Of a DNA stretch of 64,000 bases, positions 7,457 to 15,301 are shown in pieces. The stretch is taken from positions 376,048-440,047 of the forward strand of contig NZ_BMQK01000004.1 of the NCBI RefSeq assembly GCF_014648075.1, read 5' to 3'. Below the pieces are notes generated by a model. It saw only the letters and a list, made by a program, of their open reading frames with translations, made no database searches and was not told where the DNA came from. Made by a program: the position numbers and the translations under genes. Origin of the DNA: Streptomyces ruber. Its GTDB lineage: Bacteria > Actinomycetota > Actinomycetes > Streptomycetales > Streptomycetaceae. Every line of letters starts with the position of its first letter. Within the stretch, counting starts at the first letter, position 1.

Positions 7457-7993
7457 TCAGGCGGAGATGCCGTCGATCCGGGCCAGAGCGTCGTCCGCGC
7501 CGTACGGCTGCAGGTATGGCAGCCAGCGCGGGTCCCTATGGCCCGTGCCGATGATGCGCCAGGCCAGGCCGGTGGGCGGGGCGGGTTTGTGGCGCAGCCG
7601 CCAGCCGATCTCGACGAGGTGGCGGTCGGCCTTCACGTGGTTGCAGCGGCGGCAGGACGCCACCACGTTGTCCCAGACGTGCTTGCCCCCGCGGCTGCGC
7701 GGGATGACGTGGTCGACGCTGGTTGCGACGCCACCGCAGTACATGCACCGGCCGCCGTCGCGCGCGAAGAGCGCACGGCGGGTCAGCGGAACGGGCCCCC
7801 GGTAGGGGACCCGCACGAACCTTTTCAGCCGGACCACGCTGGGTGCGGGGAGCGTGACGGTCGCGCTGTGCAGATGGGCGCCGGATTCCTCGAGGCAGAC
7901 GGCCTTGTTCTCGAGGACGAGGACGAGCGCGCGGCGGAGCGGTACGACGCCGAGTGGCTCGTACGACGCGTTGAGGACCAGGACATGCGGCAC
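7457..7993 (-). CDS. HNH endonuclease family protein
   Basis: A 178-residue protein with a single HNH nuclease fold. Two zinc-type pairs are visible, CMYC at 83-86 and CRRC at 114-117. They frame the catalytic DH at 94-95, Asn109 and the following NH at 118-119. The N-terminal 75 residues (VLVLNASYEPLGVV) are the conserved head of this actinobacterial HNH subgroup. The start is a GTG at 7993 with a strong AAGGAGG site five bases upstream. No restriction or phage gene is nearby, and the protein sits next to a mechanosensitive channel. It is most likely a housekeeping nuclease of unknown role, not a defence enzyme. Confidence 0.88.
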   Translation of the reverse strand: MPHVLVLNASYEPLGVVPLRRALVLVLENKAVCLEESGAHLHSATVTLPAPSVVRLKRFVRVPYRGPVPLTRRALFARDGGRCMYCGGVATSVDHVIPRSRGGKHVWDNVVASCRRCNHVKADRHLVEIGWRLRHKPAPPTGLAWRIIGTGHRDPRWLPYLQPYGADDALARIDGISA

Positions 7994-8307
7994 GGATGCC
8001 TCCTTGTACGCCGGCGGCGCGTGGCTCGCGCCGGGACGATCCGTAGTCAGTCTCCCCTCATGCCTGGTGAAAGCGCCACCATGTCCCGGTAACGGGCTGA
8101 GAGTGTTTTCGACCACACCTCATTCATCCCCAGGATCACGCGTGGTTCATCCCTCCTGTTCACCAGGGGTGGGCACAGTTCCTTCCTCGAACATTGGGAC
8201 GATCTGCACACGATGCCCCGATAGTGTGGTGCATCCGCCCGTCCGGTTACCTTTTCGTGACCTTGGTCGCCGGGCCGGAGCGGACCGTTGCACTGGAGGT
8301 ACCAGCC
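7994..8307. other. Divergent intergenic region between HNH gene and mscS
   Basis: This 314-base region should hold promoters for both neighbours. I see no coding sequence, no long hairpin and no motif I can assign with confidence. A short inverted feature at about 8150-8175 (CCCTCC...CACCAGGGG) is too weak to call. Confidence 0.4.
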
Positions 8308-9396
8308 GTGTCCTTGTACGCCGTCCCACCGGCCGCCGGCTCCGAGCCGTCGCCGACGCCCTCGCAGGCGCCGACGCCCGACGTGCCCTCGCTCCAGGAC
8401 GCCCAGGAGCACGCGTCGAACGCCGCGAGCTGGGTCGAGCAGAACTGGTCCACCTGGCTCGCGATCGGGCTCCGGGTCCTGCTGATCGTGGTGATCGCGG
8501 TGGCGCTGAGAGTCGTGGTACGCCGGGCCATCACCAAGCTCATAGACCGCATGAACCGTACGGCCCAGGCGGTCGACGGCACGGCCCTCGGCGGTCTGCT
8601 GGTCAACGCCGAGCGCCGCCGCCAGCGCTCCCAGGCCATCGGCTCGGTGCTGCGCTCGGTCGCGTCCTTCCTCATCCTGGGGACGGCCGCGCTGATGGTC
8701 CTCGGCACCTTCGAGATCAACCTGGCCCCGCTGCTGGCGTCGGCCGGTGTCGCGGGCGTGGCGATCGGCTTCGGCGCCCGCAACCTGGTCACCGACTTCC
8801 TCTCCGGGGTCTTCATGATCCTGGAGGACCAGTACGGGGTCGGGGACTCGATCGACGCGGGCGTCGCCTCGGGCGAGGTGATCGAGGTCGGCCTGCGCGT
8901 GACCAAGCTGCGCGGCGACAACGGCGAGATCTGGTACGTCCGCAACGGCGAGGTCAAACGCATCGGCAACCTCTCCCAGGGCTGGGCCACCGCGGGCGTC
9001 GACGTCACCGTGCGCCCCGACGAGGACCTGGAGAAGGTGCGCCGGGTCCTGGTGGAGGTCGGCGCGGAGATGAGCCGGGACGAGCCCTGGAACGAGCGCC
9101 TGTGGGGGCCGGTCGAGGTGCTGGGCCTGGACAGCGTCCTGCTGGACCAGATGGTGGTCCGCGTCTCCGCCAAGACCATGCCGGGCAAGGCGCTGTCCGT
9201 GGAGCGCGAGCTGCGCTGGCGCATCAAGGTCGCCTTCGACGCGGCCGACATCCAGATCGTGGGCGGCATCCCGCTCCAGGCGGACGGGGACGCGCCGGCC
9301 GACCCGGCGGCGGGGGTGGCGGCCCCGTCCGCGTACGCCTCCGCCACCTCCCCGCAGTCGGTGGCGGCCTCGCCGATCGTGCCGACGACGAAGTAG
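8308..9396 (+). CDS. MscS-family mechanosensitive ion channel
   Basis: A 362-residue small-conductance mechanosensitive channel. A Pro/Ser-rich 45-residue N-terminus is followed by membrane segments at about 48-70 and 112-135. The pore-lining helix, at about 142-172, is rich in Ala/Gly (GVAGVAIGFGARN), as in MscS. The following stretch ILEDQYGVGD begins the conserved beta domain. The C-terminal 40 residues are low complexity. In the family these channels open under membrane tension to release solutes during osmotic downshock. The GTG at 8308 has a GGAGG site seven bases upstream. It is transcribed alone. Confidence 0.92.
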   Translation: MSLYAVPPAAGSEPSPTPSQAPTPDVPSLQDAQEHASNAASWVEQNWSTWLAIGLRVLLIVVIAVALRVVVRRAITKLIDRMNRTAQAVDGTALGGLLVNAERRRQRSQAIGSVLRSVASFLILGTAALMVLGTFEINLAPLLASAGVAGVAIGFGARNLVTDFLSGVFMILEDQYGVGDSIDAGVASGEVIEVGLRVTKLRGDNGEIWYVRNGEVKRIGNLSQGWATAGVDVTVRPDEDLEKVRRVLVEVGAEMSRDEPWNERLWGPVEVLGLDSVLLDQMVVRVSAKTMPGKALSVERELRWRIKVAFDAADIQIVGGIPLQADGDAPADPAAGVAAPSAYASATSPQSVAASPIVPTTK

Positions 9397-9461
9397 CGGC
9401 AGGGGACAGCACGGAACGGTACGACGGAGGCGGGGCGCCGGATTCGTGCGGCGCCCCCCGC

Positions 9462-9683
9462 TCACGTGTACCGCAGCTCCGCCGGCCGCACGGTGCGGCG
9501 CAGGAGGGGGAGCGAGGTGGCGGCGGCCAGCAGGCAGGCCGCGTAGACCGCCGGCGGGACCAGCAGCGCGGAGTACGGCGCGGAGCCCACTTCGGCCGCG
9601 AGCGCGGAGTACCACGTGCCGATCGCCATGCCCCCGGCACCCGCGAGCAGCGTCGAGGGGAGCAGCGGCAGCGCCGATAGCGC
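9462..9683 (-). pseudogene. C-terminal remnant of an ABC-transporter (FtsX-type) permease
   Basis: A leftward frame of about 73 codons is closed by stops just upstream (9684-9686) and has no start signal. Its translation has the last transmembrane helices of a large FtsX-like ABC permease (PSTLLAGAGGMAIGTWY, then AAEVGSAPYSALLVP) and ends RRTVRPAELRYT, the usual tail of such permeases in Streptomyces. The intact family protein is many hundreds of residues. The remnant abuts a palindromic operator-like sequence at 9689-9703 and nothing else of the transporter is left. I read this as a deletion scar in which the operator and the last exporter segment were fused. Confidence 0.7.
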
Positions 9684-9688
9684 TCATT

Positions 9689-9707
9689 ATGTACTCGGTA
9701 CATGTAC
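9689..9707. promoter_or_regulatory. PadR-like operator palindrome beside the permease remnant
   Basis: ATGTAC-TCG-GTACAT is a perfect inverted repeat at 9689-9703 and overlaps GTACATGTAC at 9698-9707. ATGTA...TACAT is the typical half-site pair of PadR-family repressors, which often control drug ABC exporters. No PadR gene is adjacent. The surrounding 30 bases are far more AT-rich than the flanks. Confidence 0.45.
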
Positions 9708-9915
9708 TGAGTGAATAGTCCGAGGAGTGGACGGTGGGCGCATCGGCAGGCGCAGGCGATGTGCCAGAATTGCCCGGCTTGCACGCCCTGTGACGGCGGC
9801 GCGACGGAGAGTTTGTGGCCAACGTCACGTTGTCCGGCCGGTCACGTCTGCGGCGGCGCCCACGGGGTAGGGCTGCGATGACCCGGTACAGCCGTACGAC
9901 GACAAGGAGGCCCTC

Positions 9916-10161
9916 GTGGCCGCACGCCTTCCGGTTCCGGCTCGTTCCAAACCCGGGGCGGAACCGTCCGCCGACCCCGAGCACCACGTGTGCGTCTTCA
10001 GCGCGGAGGGCCCGTGCGTCGAGGCACCGCTGACCAGCGAGCCTCCGCTGCCCGACGCCGAACCCCTCACCAGTGAGCCGCCGCTCGCCGACACCACGCC
10101 CCTGACCAGCGAACCGACACCCGCGGGTGCCGCCTGGGGCTTCGACCCCCCGGGGGTGTAG
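9916..10161 (+). CDS. Small repeat-containing protein immediately upstream of malQ
   Basis: An 81-residue protein of unknown function. A textbook AAGGAGG site lies five bases before the GTG at 9916, and its TAG stop directly abuts the malQ start, so the two are probably cotranscribed and coupled. The second half contains three copies of PLTSEPP or PLTSEPT with a 12-residue period (38-44, 50-56, 62-68). The rest is Pro/Ala-rich with two cysteines. No signal peptide or membrane helix is visible. The strong start signal and linkage argue that it is a real gene. Its role, perhaps related to glucan metabolism, is unknown. Confidence 0.7.
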   Translation: MAARLPVPARSKPGAEPSADPEHHVCVFSAEGPCVEAPLTSEPPLPDAEPLTSEPPLADTTPLTSEPTPAGAAWGFDPPGV

Positions 10162-12297
10162 ATGGAGGGCACGGAGGACGAGACCCCGCTGTCCCGGCTG
10201 GCCCGTCTGCACGGTGTCGACACCTCCTACAGCCCGTCACCGGGCCGGGTCGTCGCCGCCTCCGACACCGCGGTCGTCGCGGCCCTCGCGGCCCTCGACG
10301 TCGACGCGAGCACCCCGCAGGCCGTACGGGACTCCCTGGCCGCGCGCGAACGGGAACTGAGCGAGCGGCTGTTGCCGCCCACCGTGGTGTGCTGGGGCGG
10401 GCAGGGGCCCGCGGCCCTGGCCGGCCTCCCGGACGGCACCCGGCTGCGCATCGAGACCGAGCAGGGCGAATCCCGCTCCACCGCCGAGAACCTCCCACCC
10501 GGTGTGCACGCGCTGCGTGCCACCGCCCCCGACGGCCGCACCGCCGACGTCCACCTCGTCGTCGCCCCGCCGAGACTGCCCGCGCCGCCCGGCCGCGCGT
10601 ACGGCGTCCTCGTCCAGCTCTACTCACTGCTCTCGCGGCGCAGTTGGGGCATGGGCGACCTCGGTGACCTCGCGGAGCTGACCGCGTGGGCCGGGCGGGC
10701 GCTCGGCGCCGGCTTCGTACAGGTCAACCCGTTGCACGCGGCCGTGCCCGGGACCCCGACCGACCCGTCCCCGTACCGGCCCTCCTCGCGCCGTTACCCG
10801 GACCCGGTGCACCTGCGGGTCGAGGACGTCCCCGAGTTCGCGTACGCCGAGGGCCGCGAGCGGCTGCGCGCGCTGCTGGAACGGGCCGCGCGGCTGCGTG
10901 ACTCGGTGCTCGGCGAGGGGGAGGGGGACAGGGGCGGGGCGACGGAGGAGTCGCAGGCGGGGCTGATCGACCGGGACGCCGTGTGGCAGCTGAAGCGCGA
11001 GGCGCTGGAGCTTGTGTGCGCCGTACCGCTCGGGCCCGGCCGGCGGGCCGCGTACGCCGACTTCCTCGCCGAGGAGGGCGAGGCCCTGGAGGACCACGCC
11101 ACCTGGTGCGCGCTGGCCGAGGTGCACGGGTCCGACTGGCGGCGCTGGCCCGCGGAGCTGCGTGATCCCCGCTCGCCCGGGACCGCCCGCGCGCGGGCCG
11201 GGCTGATGGACCGCGTCGACTTCCACTCCCGGCTGGCCTGGCTCACCGAGGAACAGCTCGCCGCCGCGCAGCGTGCCGCGCGCGACGCCGGGATGCCGGT
11301 CGGGCTCGTGCACGACCTGGCCGTCGGCGTGCACCCGGACGGGGCCGACGCCTGGGCGCAGCAGGAGTACTTCGCCGCGGGCATGTCGGTCGGCGCGCCC
11401 CCGGACGCCTTCAACGCCCGCGGCCAGGACTGGGGCCTGCCCCCGTGGCGCCCGGACCGTCTGGACGCCTCCGGCTACGTTCCGTACCGCCGTCTGCTGC
11501 GGGCCCTGTTCCGGCACGCGGGCGCCCTGCGCATCGACCATGTGATGGGGCTGTTCCGGCTCTGGTGGGTGCCCCAGGGCCAGGCGCCGACGGAGGGCAC
11601 GTACGTCCGCTACGACGCCGAGGCCATGCTGGCGATACTCGTGCTGGAGGCGTCCCGGGCCGGGGCGCTGGTGATCGGCGAGGACCTGGGGACGGTCGAG
11701 CCCGGGGTGCGCGAGGCGCTCGACGCACGGGGCGTCATGGGCACGTCGGTGCTGTGGTTCGAACGGGACTGGGAGGGCGACGGCCTGCCGCTGCCGCCGG
11801 AGCGCTGGCGGGCGGCCTGCCTGGCCACGGCCACCACCCACGACCTGCCGTCCACGGCCTCCCGGCTCACCGGCGACCACGTCGAGCTCCGGGCCCGCCT
11901 CGGCCTGCTCACCCGTCCGGTGGAGGAGGAGCGCGCCGCTGCCGCCGCCGACACGGGGGAGTGGCTGGCCTCGCTGTGCCGGCTCGGGCTGCTCGAGGGC
12001 GCGAGCGGCGGTCACTCCGCCGCGTCGGAGGAGGCCGAGATCCAGGCGGTCCACCGGTTCCTGCTGCGCACCCCGGCCCGTCTGGTCGGCCTCTGGCTGC
12101 CCGACGCGGTCGGCGACCGGCGCCCGCAGAACCTGCCGGGCACCTGGGACCAGTATCCGAACTGGCGTCTGCCCATCGCCGACGCCGCCGGGCGCCCGGT
12201 CTGTCTGGAGGACCTGGCGGCGTCGCCCCGGCTGCACGCGCTGGTGGACGTGTTGCGGGGACGCGGGGCGAAGGGGGACGTCGCGGGGGGAGACTGA
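10162..12297 (+). CDS. malQ: 4-alpha-glucanotransferase (amylomaltase)
   Basis: A 711-residue GH77 enzyme that disproportionates maltodextrins by transferring glucan segments and releasing glucose. It acts in the cytosol in glycogen and maltose metabolism. The N-terminal 130 residues form the extra domain usual in actinobacterial MalQ. The catalytic barrel carries GFVQVNPLHA, LRIDHVMGLFR with the nucleophile aspartate, LVIGEDLG with the acid/base glutamate and TTHDLPS with the third acid. The C-terminus contains NLPGTWDQYPNWR, typical of the family. It starts with ATG directly after the stop of the 81-residue gene, so expression depends on that unit's transcript. Confidence 0.96.
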   Translation: MEGTEDETPLSRLARLHGVDTSYSPSPGRVVAASDTAVVAALAALDVDASTPQAVRDSLAARERELSERLLPPTVVCWGGQGPAALAGLPDGTRLRIETEQGESRSTAENLPPGVHALRATAPDGRTADVHLVVAPPRLPAPPGRAYGVLVQLYSLLSRRSWGMGDLGDLAELTAWAGRALGAGFVQVNPLHAAVPGTPTDPSPYRPSSRRYPDPVHLRVEDVPEFAYAEGRERLRALLERAARLRDSVLGEGEGDRGGATEESQAGLIDRDAVWQLKREALELVCAVPLGPGRRAAYADFLAEEGEALEDHATWCALAEVHGSDWRRWPAELRDPRSPGTARARAGLMDRVDFHSRLAWLTEEQLAAAQRAARDAGMPVGLVHDLAVGVHPDGADAWAQQEYFAAGMSVGAPPDAFNARGQDWGLPPWRPDRLDASGYVPYRRLLRALFRHAGALRIDHVMGLFRLWWVPQGQAPTEGTYVRYDAEAMLAILVLEASRAGALVIGEDLGTVEPGVREALDARGVMGTSVLWFERDWEGDGLPLPPERWRAACLATATTHDLPSTASRLTGDHVELRARLGLLTRPVEEERAAAAADTGEWLASLCRLGLLEGASGGHSAASEEAEIQAVHRFLLRTPARLVGLWLPDAVGDRRPQNLPGTWDQYPNWRLPIADAAGRPVCLEDLAASPRLHALVDVLRGRGAKGDVAGGD

Positions 12298-12352
12298 GCC
12301 CGTACGGCACCCCGGGCGCGCGGTGCGCACCGGCGTTCGCTACGTTGGCACC

Positions 12353-12616
12353 GTGGACAAGAAGAACGCCCTGCGCGCCGGCGCCCTGGCCGCCGGTACG
12401 ACGCTGATGATGCTGCTGATGTCGTCCCCCGCGCTCGCGCTGACGCGCGACGACGGTGACGACCCGGGGACCGGCCTGAGCGTGATCGAGACCGTGGGTC
12501 TGTTCGTCGTGGCGCCGGTCGTCCTGTTCGCGGTGATCGCGGGCCTGGTCATGGTCCTCGACCGGTCGACCGACCGGCAGCCGAAGGCCAAGGGCAAGGC
12601 CCCGGCCAAGGCCTGA
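12353..12616 (+). CDS. Small single-pass membrane protein with signal-like N-terminus
   Basis: An 87-residue protein. Residues 8-33 form a hydrophobic signal-like or membrane segment ending ALALT, residues 45-72 form a second helix (VGLFVVAPVVLFAVIAG), and the tail is Lys/Ala-rich. I do not recognise a named family, but two-helix proteins of this kind are common and conserved in Streptomyces. The GTG at 12353 has no ribosome site but lies seven bases after a TACGTT -10-like box (12340-12345), so the message is probably leaderless. It is followed by a strong terminator at 12658-12702 shared with the convergent tetR gene. Confidence 0.72.
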   Translation: MDKKNALRAGALAAGTTLMMLLMSSPALALTRDDGDDPGTGLSVIETVGLFVVAPVVLFAVIAGLVMVLDRSTDRQPKAKGKAPAKA

Positions 12617-12657
12617 CGCCGGCGGCGGGATCTCCCGCTCGTCCGTCCCTCGTCTCC

Positions 12658-12702
12658 GTCCAGGGCATCCACCGCACCGCGTGTGCGGTGGATGCCCTGG
12701 AC
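12658..12702. terminator. Bidirectional terminator between membrane protein gene and tetR
   Basis: A perfect 20-bp inverted repeat (left arm 12658-12677, loop CGCGT, right arm 12683-12702) lies between two convergent genes. There is no T-tract, as is usual in Streptomyces terminators. Confidence 0.85.
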
Positions 12703-12708
12703 GCGTTG

Positions 12709-13320
12709 TCATCCCGGGTACGGCGTCGGGTACGGCGCCGTGAGATAGCGCTGCACCGTCGGGCCCAGCCACTTCACGATCTCCTCGCGGCTCAGCGCGA
12801 CGGTGGGCGGCAGACGCAATACGTAGCGGGTGAGCGCCATGCCCATGATCTGTGACGCCGTGAGCGCCGCCCGCGTCGCGGCCTGCTCCGGATCGGGGCA
12901 CACCTGGCGGGCCAGCGGCACGATCTGGTCGCGGAAGATGCGCCGCACGCCCTCGGCGCCGGTCTGGTTCGTCGTCCCCACGCGCACCATCGCGGTGAGG
13001 ACCTCCCTGTTCTCCTCCCACAGGTCGAGGAAGTGGCTCACGAGGACCTCGCCCACCTCCCGCGGGTCCACCCCCTGCATCCCGGGCAGCCGCAGGTCGA
13101 CGTCGAGCACCGCGGCGAACAGCCCCTCCTTCGAGCCGTAGTACCGCATGACCATCGACGGGTCGATGCCGGCGTCCCTCGCGATCGCGCGGATGGTGGC
13201 CCGTTCGTACCCGTCGGCGGCGAACCGCTCCCGCGCCGCGGTGAGGATCGCGTTCCGTGTGGCGTCGGAGCGGCGGGGGGCGGGAGCGACGGGCGGGGTG
13301 GGGGAAGACATGTCGACCAT
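12709..13320 (-). CDS. TetR-family transcriptional repressor
   Basis: A 203-residue TetR regulator. The helix-turn-helix is at about 18-60, with the family pattern ILTAARERFAADGYERATIR and MRYYGSKEGLF. The remaining helical part is the ligand-binding and dimer domain. It is divergent from the FAD monooxygenase gene at 13637, which it most likely represses. Three CAACA-N-GTGTTG palindromes lie in the shared intergenic region (13337, 13392, 13452), the nearest just 17 bases from this start, so self-repression is also likely. A TACGTT box close to the ATG, without a ribosome site, suggests a leaderless message. The ATG at 13311 is an alternative start. Confidence 0.9.
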   Translation of the reverse strand: MVDMSSPTPPVAPAPRRSDATRNAILTAARERFAADGYERATIRAIARDAGIDPSMVMRYYGSKEGLFAAVLDVDLRLPGMQGVDPREVGEVLVSHFLDLWEENREVLTAMVRVGTTNQTGAEGVRRIFRDQIVPLARQVCPDPEQAATRAALTASQIMGMALTRYVLRLPPTVALSREEIVKWLGPTVQRYLTAPYPTPYPG

Positions 13321-13336
13321 GCCAACAAACGTAGGC

Positions 13337-13463
13337 CAACACGTGTTGACGGTCCAGCGTGGCCGCCGTACGTTGGTGAACGGGCGTTGGCCAACAAGTG
13401 TTGACCTGCAGTCGTAGCCCGACCTGCGTGGGCCGGCCGACAGGCATAAGCCAACAGGTGTTG
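13337..13463. promoter_or_regulatory. Three TetR-type operator palindromes
   Basis: CAACACGTGTTG (13337-13348), CAACAAGTGTTG (13392-13403) and CAACAGGTGTTG (13452-13463) share the form CCAACA-N-GTGTTGAC and are 55 and 60 bases apart. The first is a perfect palindrome. Repetition of a dyad between a divergent tetR and its neighbour strongly suggests that these are its binding sites. Confidence 0.72.
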
Positions 13464-13468
13464 ACCAA

Positions 13469-13580
13469 CAGTCGTCGGCCAGCAGTCGTCGGCCGGCAGT
13501 CCTCGGCCAGCAGTCGTCGGCCAACAGTCGTTGGGCAGCAGTCCTCGGCCAACAGTCGTCGGCCAGCAGTCGTCGGTCGG
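13469..13580 (+). repeat. 14-bp tandem repeat array A, eight units
   Basis: Eight uninterrupted 14-bp units in exact register, consensus CAGTCGTCGGCCAG, run from 13469 to 13580. Units differ from one another at only a few positions, mainly 6, 8, 11 and 13-14. The array begins six bases after the third operator. Its GGCCAACAG phrase resembles the operator half-site. It sits within the 316-base divergent gap (13321-13636), which holds no other gene. Confidence 0.9.
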
Positions 13581-13636
13581 TACGCGCCGGCCGGCGCCCG
13601 TCACATTCGGGGCACCAGGGCACCCAGGAGGCCGCC

Positions 13637-15169
13637 ATGACCGGCACCACCCACTCCGTTCCCTACTCCCTCCCCCACTCCCTCCCTCATCCCGCCGCCG
13701 AACCGCGCAACGTCATCGTCGTCGGCGCGGGCCCCACCGGCCTGCTGCTGGCCGGTGACCTGGCCGCCGCGGGCGTCGACGTCACCCTCGTCGAGAAGCG
13801 CCCGCACACGGTCAGCAACCTCTCCCGCGCGTTCGCCGTGCACGCCCGCACCCTGGAGCAGCTCGACGCCCGCGGGCTCGCCGACGAGCTGGAGGCGATC
13901 GGCCGCCCGGTGGGCCGGGCCCGGCTCTTCGGCGGGTTCACCCTCCGGTTCGACGCCGTGCCGTCCCGCTTCCGGCACGTGCTCGTGATCCCGCAGTACG
14001 AGGTGGAGGCGGTGCTCGAGCGGCGGGCGGCCGGGGCCGGGGTGCGGTTCCGGTACGAGACCGAGGTCACCGGCCTGGTCCAGGACGCCGACGCGGTCAC
14101 CGTGCGGGTCACGGGGCCGGGCGGCGAACGGGAGGAGCTGACCGCCGCGTACGTCGTCGGGGCCGACGGGCACCGCAGCGCCGTACGGGAGGCGGTCGGC
14201 CTGCCCTTCCCGGGACGGTCGGTCATCCGGTCCGTGGTCCTCGCCGACGTGCTGCTCGACGAGGCACCCGCGGACACGCTGAGCGCGCACGCCACCGGTG
14301 ACGCCTTCGCGCTGCTCATCCCCTTCGGCGACGGGTACCACCGGGTCATCGGCTGGGACCGCGGGCGCGACGTCCCCGACAGCGAGCCGCTCGCGCTCGA
14401 CGAGGTCAGGGCCGTCGTCCGGCTCGCCGCCGGCCACGACTACGGCATGCACGACGCCCGCTGGATGTCCCGTTTCCACAGCGACGAGCGCCAGGTCCCC
14501 GAGTACCGGGCCGGCCGCGTCCTCCTCGCCGGGGACGCCGCTCACGTCCACAGCCCGGCCGGCGGCCTGGGGCTGAACACCGGGCTCCAGGACGCGGCCA
14601 ACCTGAGCTGGAAGCTCGCGGCGGTCGTCGGCGGCCACGCGGACCCGGACCTGCTGGACACCTACCACGCCGAACGCCATCCCGTCGGCCGGTCCGTGCT
14701 CCGCATCAGCGGCGGGCTCCTGCGGCTGGCGATGGCCAGGCGCCCCTGGACGCTGACGCTGCGGGCCGCGCTGCCCCCGCTCCTCACCCGCATCGGCCCC
14801 GTCCGCGCCCGCGTGCTCGGCCGGATCACCGCCGTCGGGTACAGGTACGCCGCCCCCCGCGGCTCCCACCGGCTGGCCGGCGCCCGCGTCCCGGACGTCG
14901 CCCTGAAGGGCGGTCGCCTCTACGAGGCCCTGCGCGGCGGCCGGTTCGTACTGATCGTCCCGCGCGAACCGTCCGCGGCCCTGTCCCCCGGGCGACTCGA
15001 GCACCTCGGGGACCGCCTCACCGTGGAGCGCTGGGCGAGCGCCCGGCGCACGACCGTGCTGGTGCGTCCGGACGGATACGTGGCCTGGGCGACGGACGAC
15101 GACAAGGCGGACGCGGAGACGGTGGAGGCGGCCCTGAGGGCCGCGGGAGGCCGCCGGGGCGCAGCGTGA
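13637..15169 (+). CDS. FAD-dependent aromatic-type monooxygenase
   Basis: A 510-residue class A flavoprotein hydroxylase (PheA/TfdB or polyketide oxygenase type). The FAD-binding GxGxxG is at about residues 30-45 (VIVVGAGPTGLLLAG). The NADPH/FAD contact motif GADGHRSAVR is near 173, and the GD motif LLAGDAAHVHSPAGG near 300. The C-terminal thioredoxin-like region of the larger subgroup is present. Such enzymes hydroxylate phenols or drug-like aromatics and can inactivate antibiotics such as rifampicin or tetracyclines. The substrate cannot be read from sequence. It starts at ATG 13637 with GGAGG. Divergence from tetR with repeated operators suggests induction by its own substrate. Confidence 0.92.
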   Translation: MTGTTHSVPYSLPHSLPHPAAEPRNVIVVGAGPTGLLLAGDLAAAGVDVTLVEKRPHTVSNLSRAFAVHARTLEQLDARGLADELEAIGRPVGRARLFGGFTLRFDAVPSRFRHVLVIPQYEVEAVLERRAAGAGVRFRYETEVTGLVQDADAVTVRVTGPGGEREELTAAYVVGADGHRSAVREAVGLPFPGRSVIRSVVLADVLLDEAPADTLSAHATGDAFALLIPFGDGYHRVIGWDRGRDVPDSEPLALDEVRAVVRLAAGHDYGMHDARWMSRFHSDERQVPEYRAGRVLLAGDAAHVHSPAGGLGLNTGLQDAANLSWKLAAVVGGHADPDLLDTYHAERHPVGRSVLRISGGLLRLAMARRPWTLTLRAALPPLLTRIGPVRARVLGRITAVGYRYAAPRGSHRLAGARVPDVALKGGRLYEALRGGRFVLIVPREPSAALSPGRLEHLGDRLTVERWASARRTTVLVRPDGYVAWATDDDKADAETVEAALRAAGGRRGAA

Positions 15170-15208
15170 AGGGACGCGGGGCTGTGTTGACACGGCTCCG
15201 CCGCGCGG

Positions 15209-15234
15209 GCGCGACCAGCCACGGCGCACCCGCA
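15209..15234 (+). repeat. Dispersed Streptomyces intergenic repeat, copy 1
   Basis: This 26-base segment, beginning GCGCGACCAGCC, recurs with one mismatch at 45887-45912. Here only the second half of the element is clear. It is followed by short direct repeats of GGCGCACCC/CACAACGCA up to about 15300. I recognise the phrase from many Streptomyces intergenic regions. Confidence 0.6.
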
Positions 15235-15301
15235 CCGCACAACGCACTACATGGCGCACCCCACAACGCACCGCACCACCCAAGGCGCACCCCGCGGAGC
15301 G

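Noticed and set aside
7457..7993. HNH protein as part of a restriction or phage-defence system
   Set aside because: No methyltransferase, helicase or other defence gene nearby; it belongs to a conserved solitary actinobacterial group.
13469..13580. CRISPR array
   Set aside because: Contiguous 14-bp repeats without spacers.
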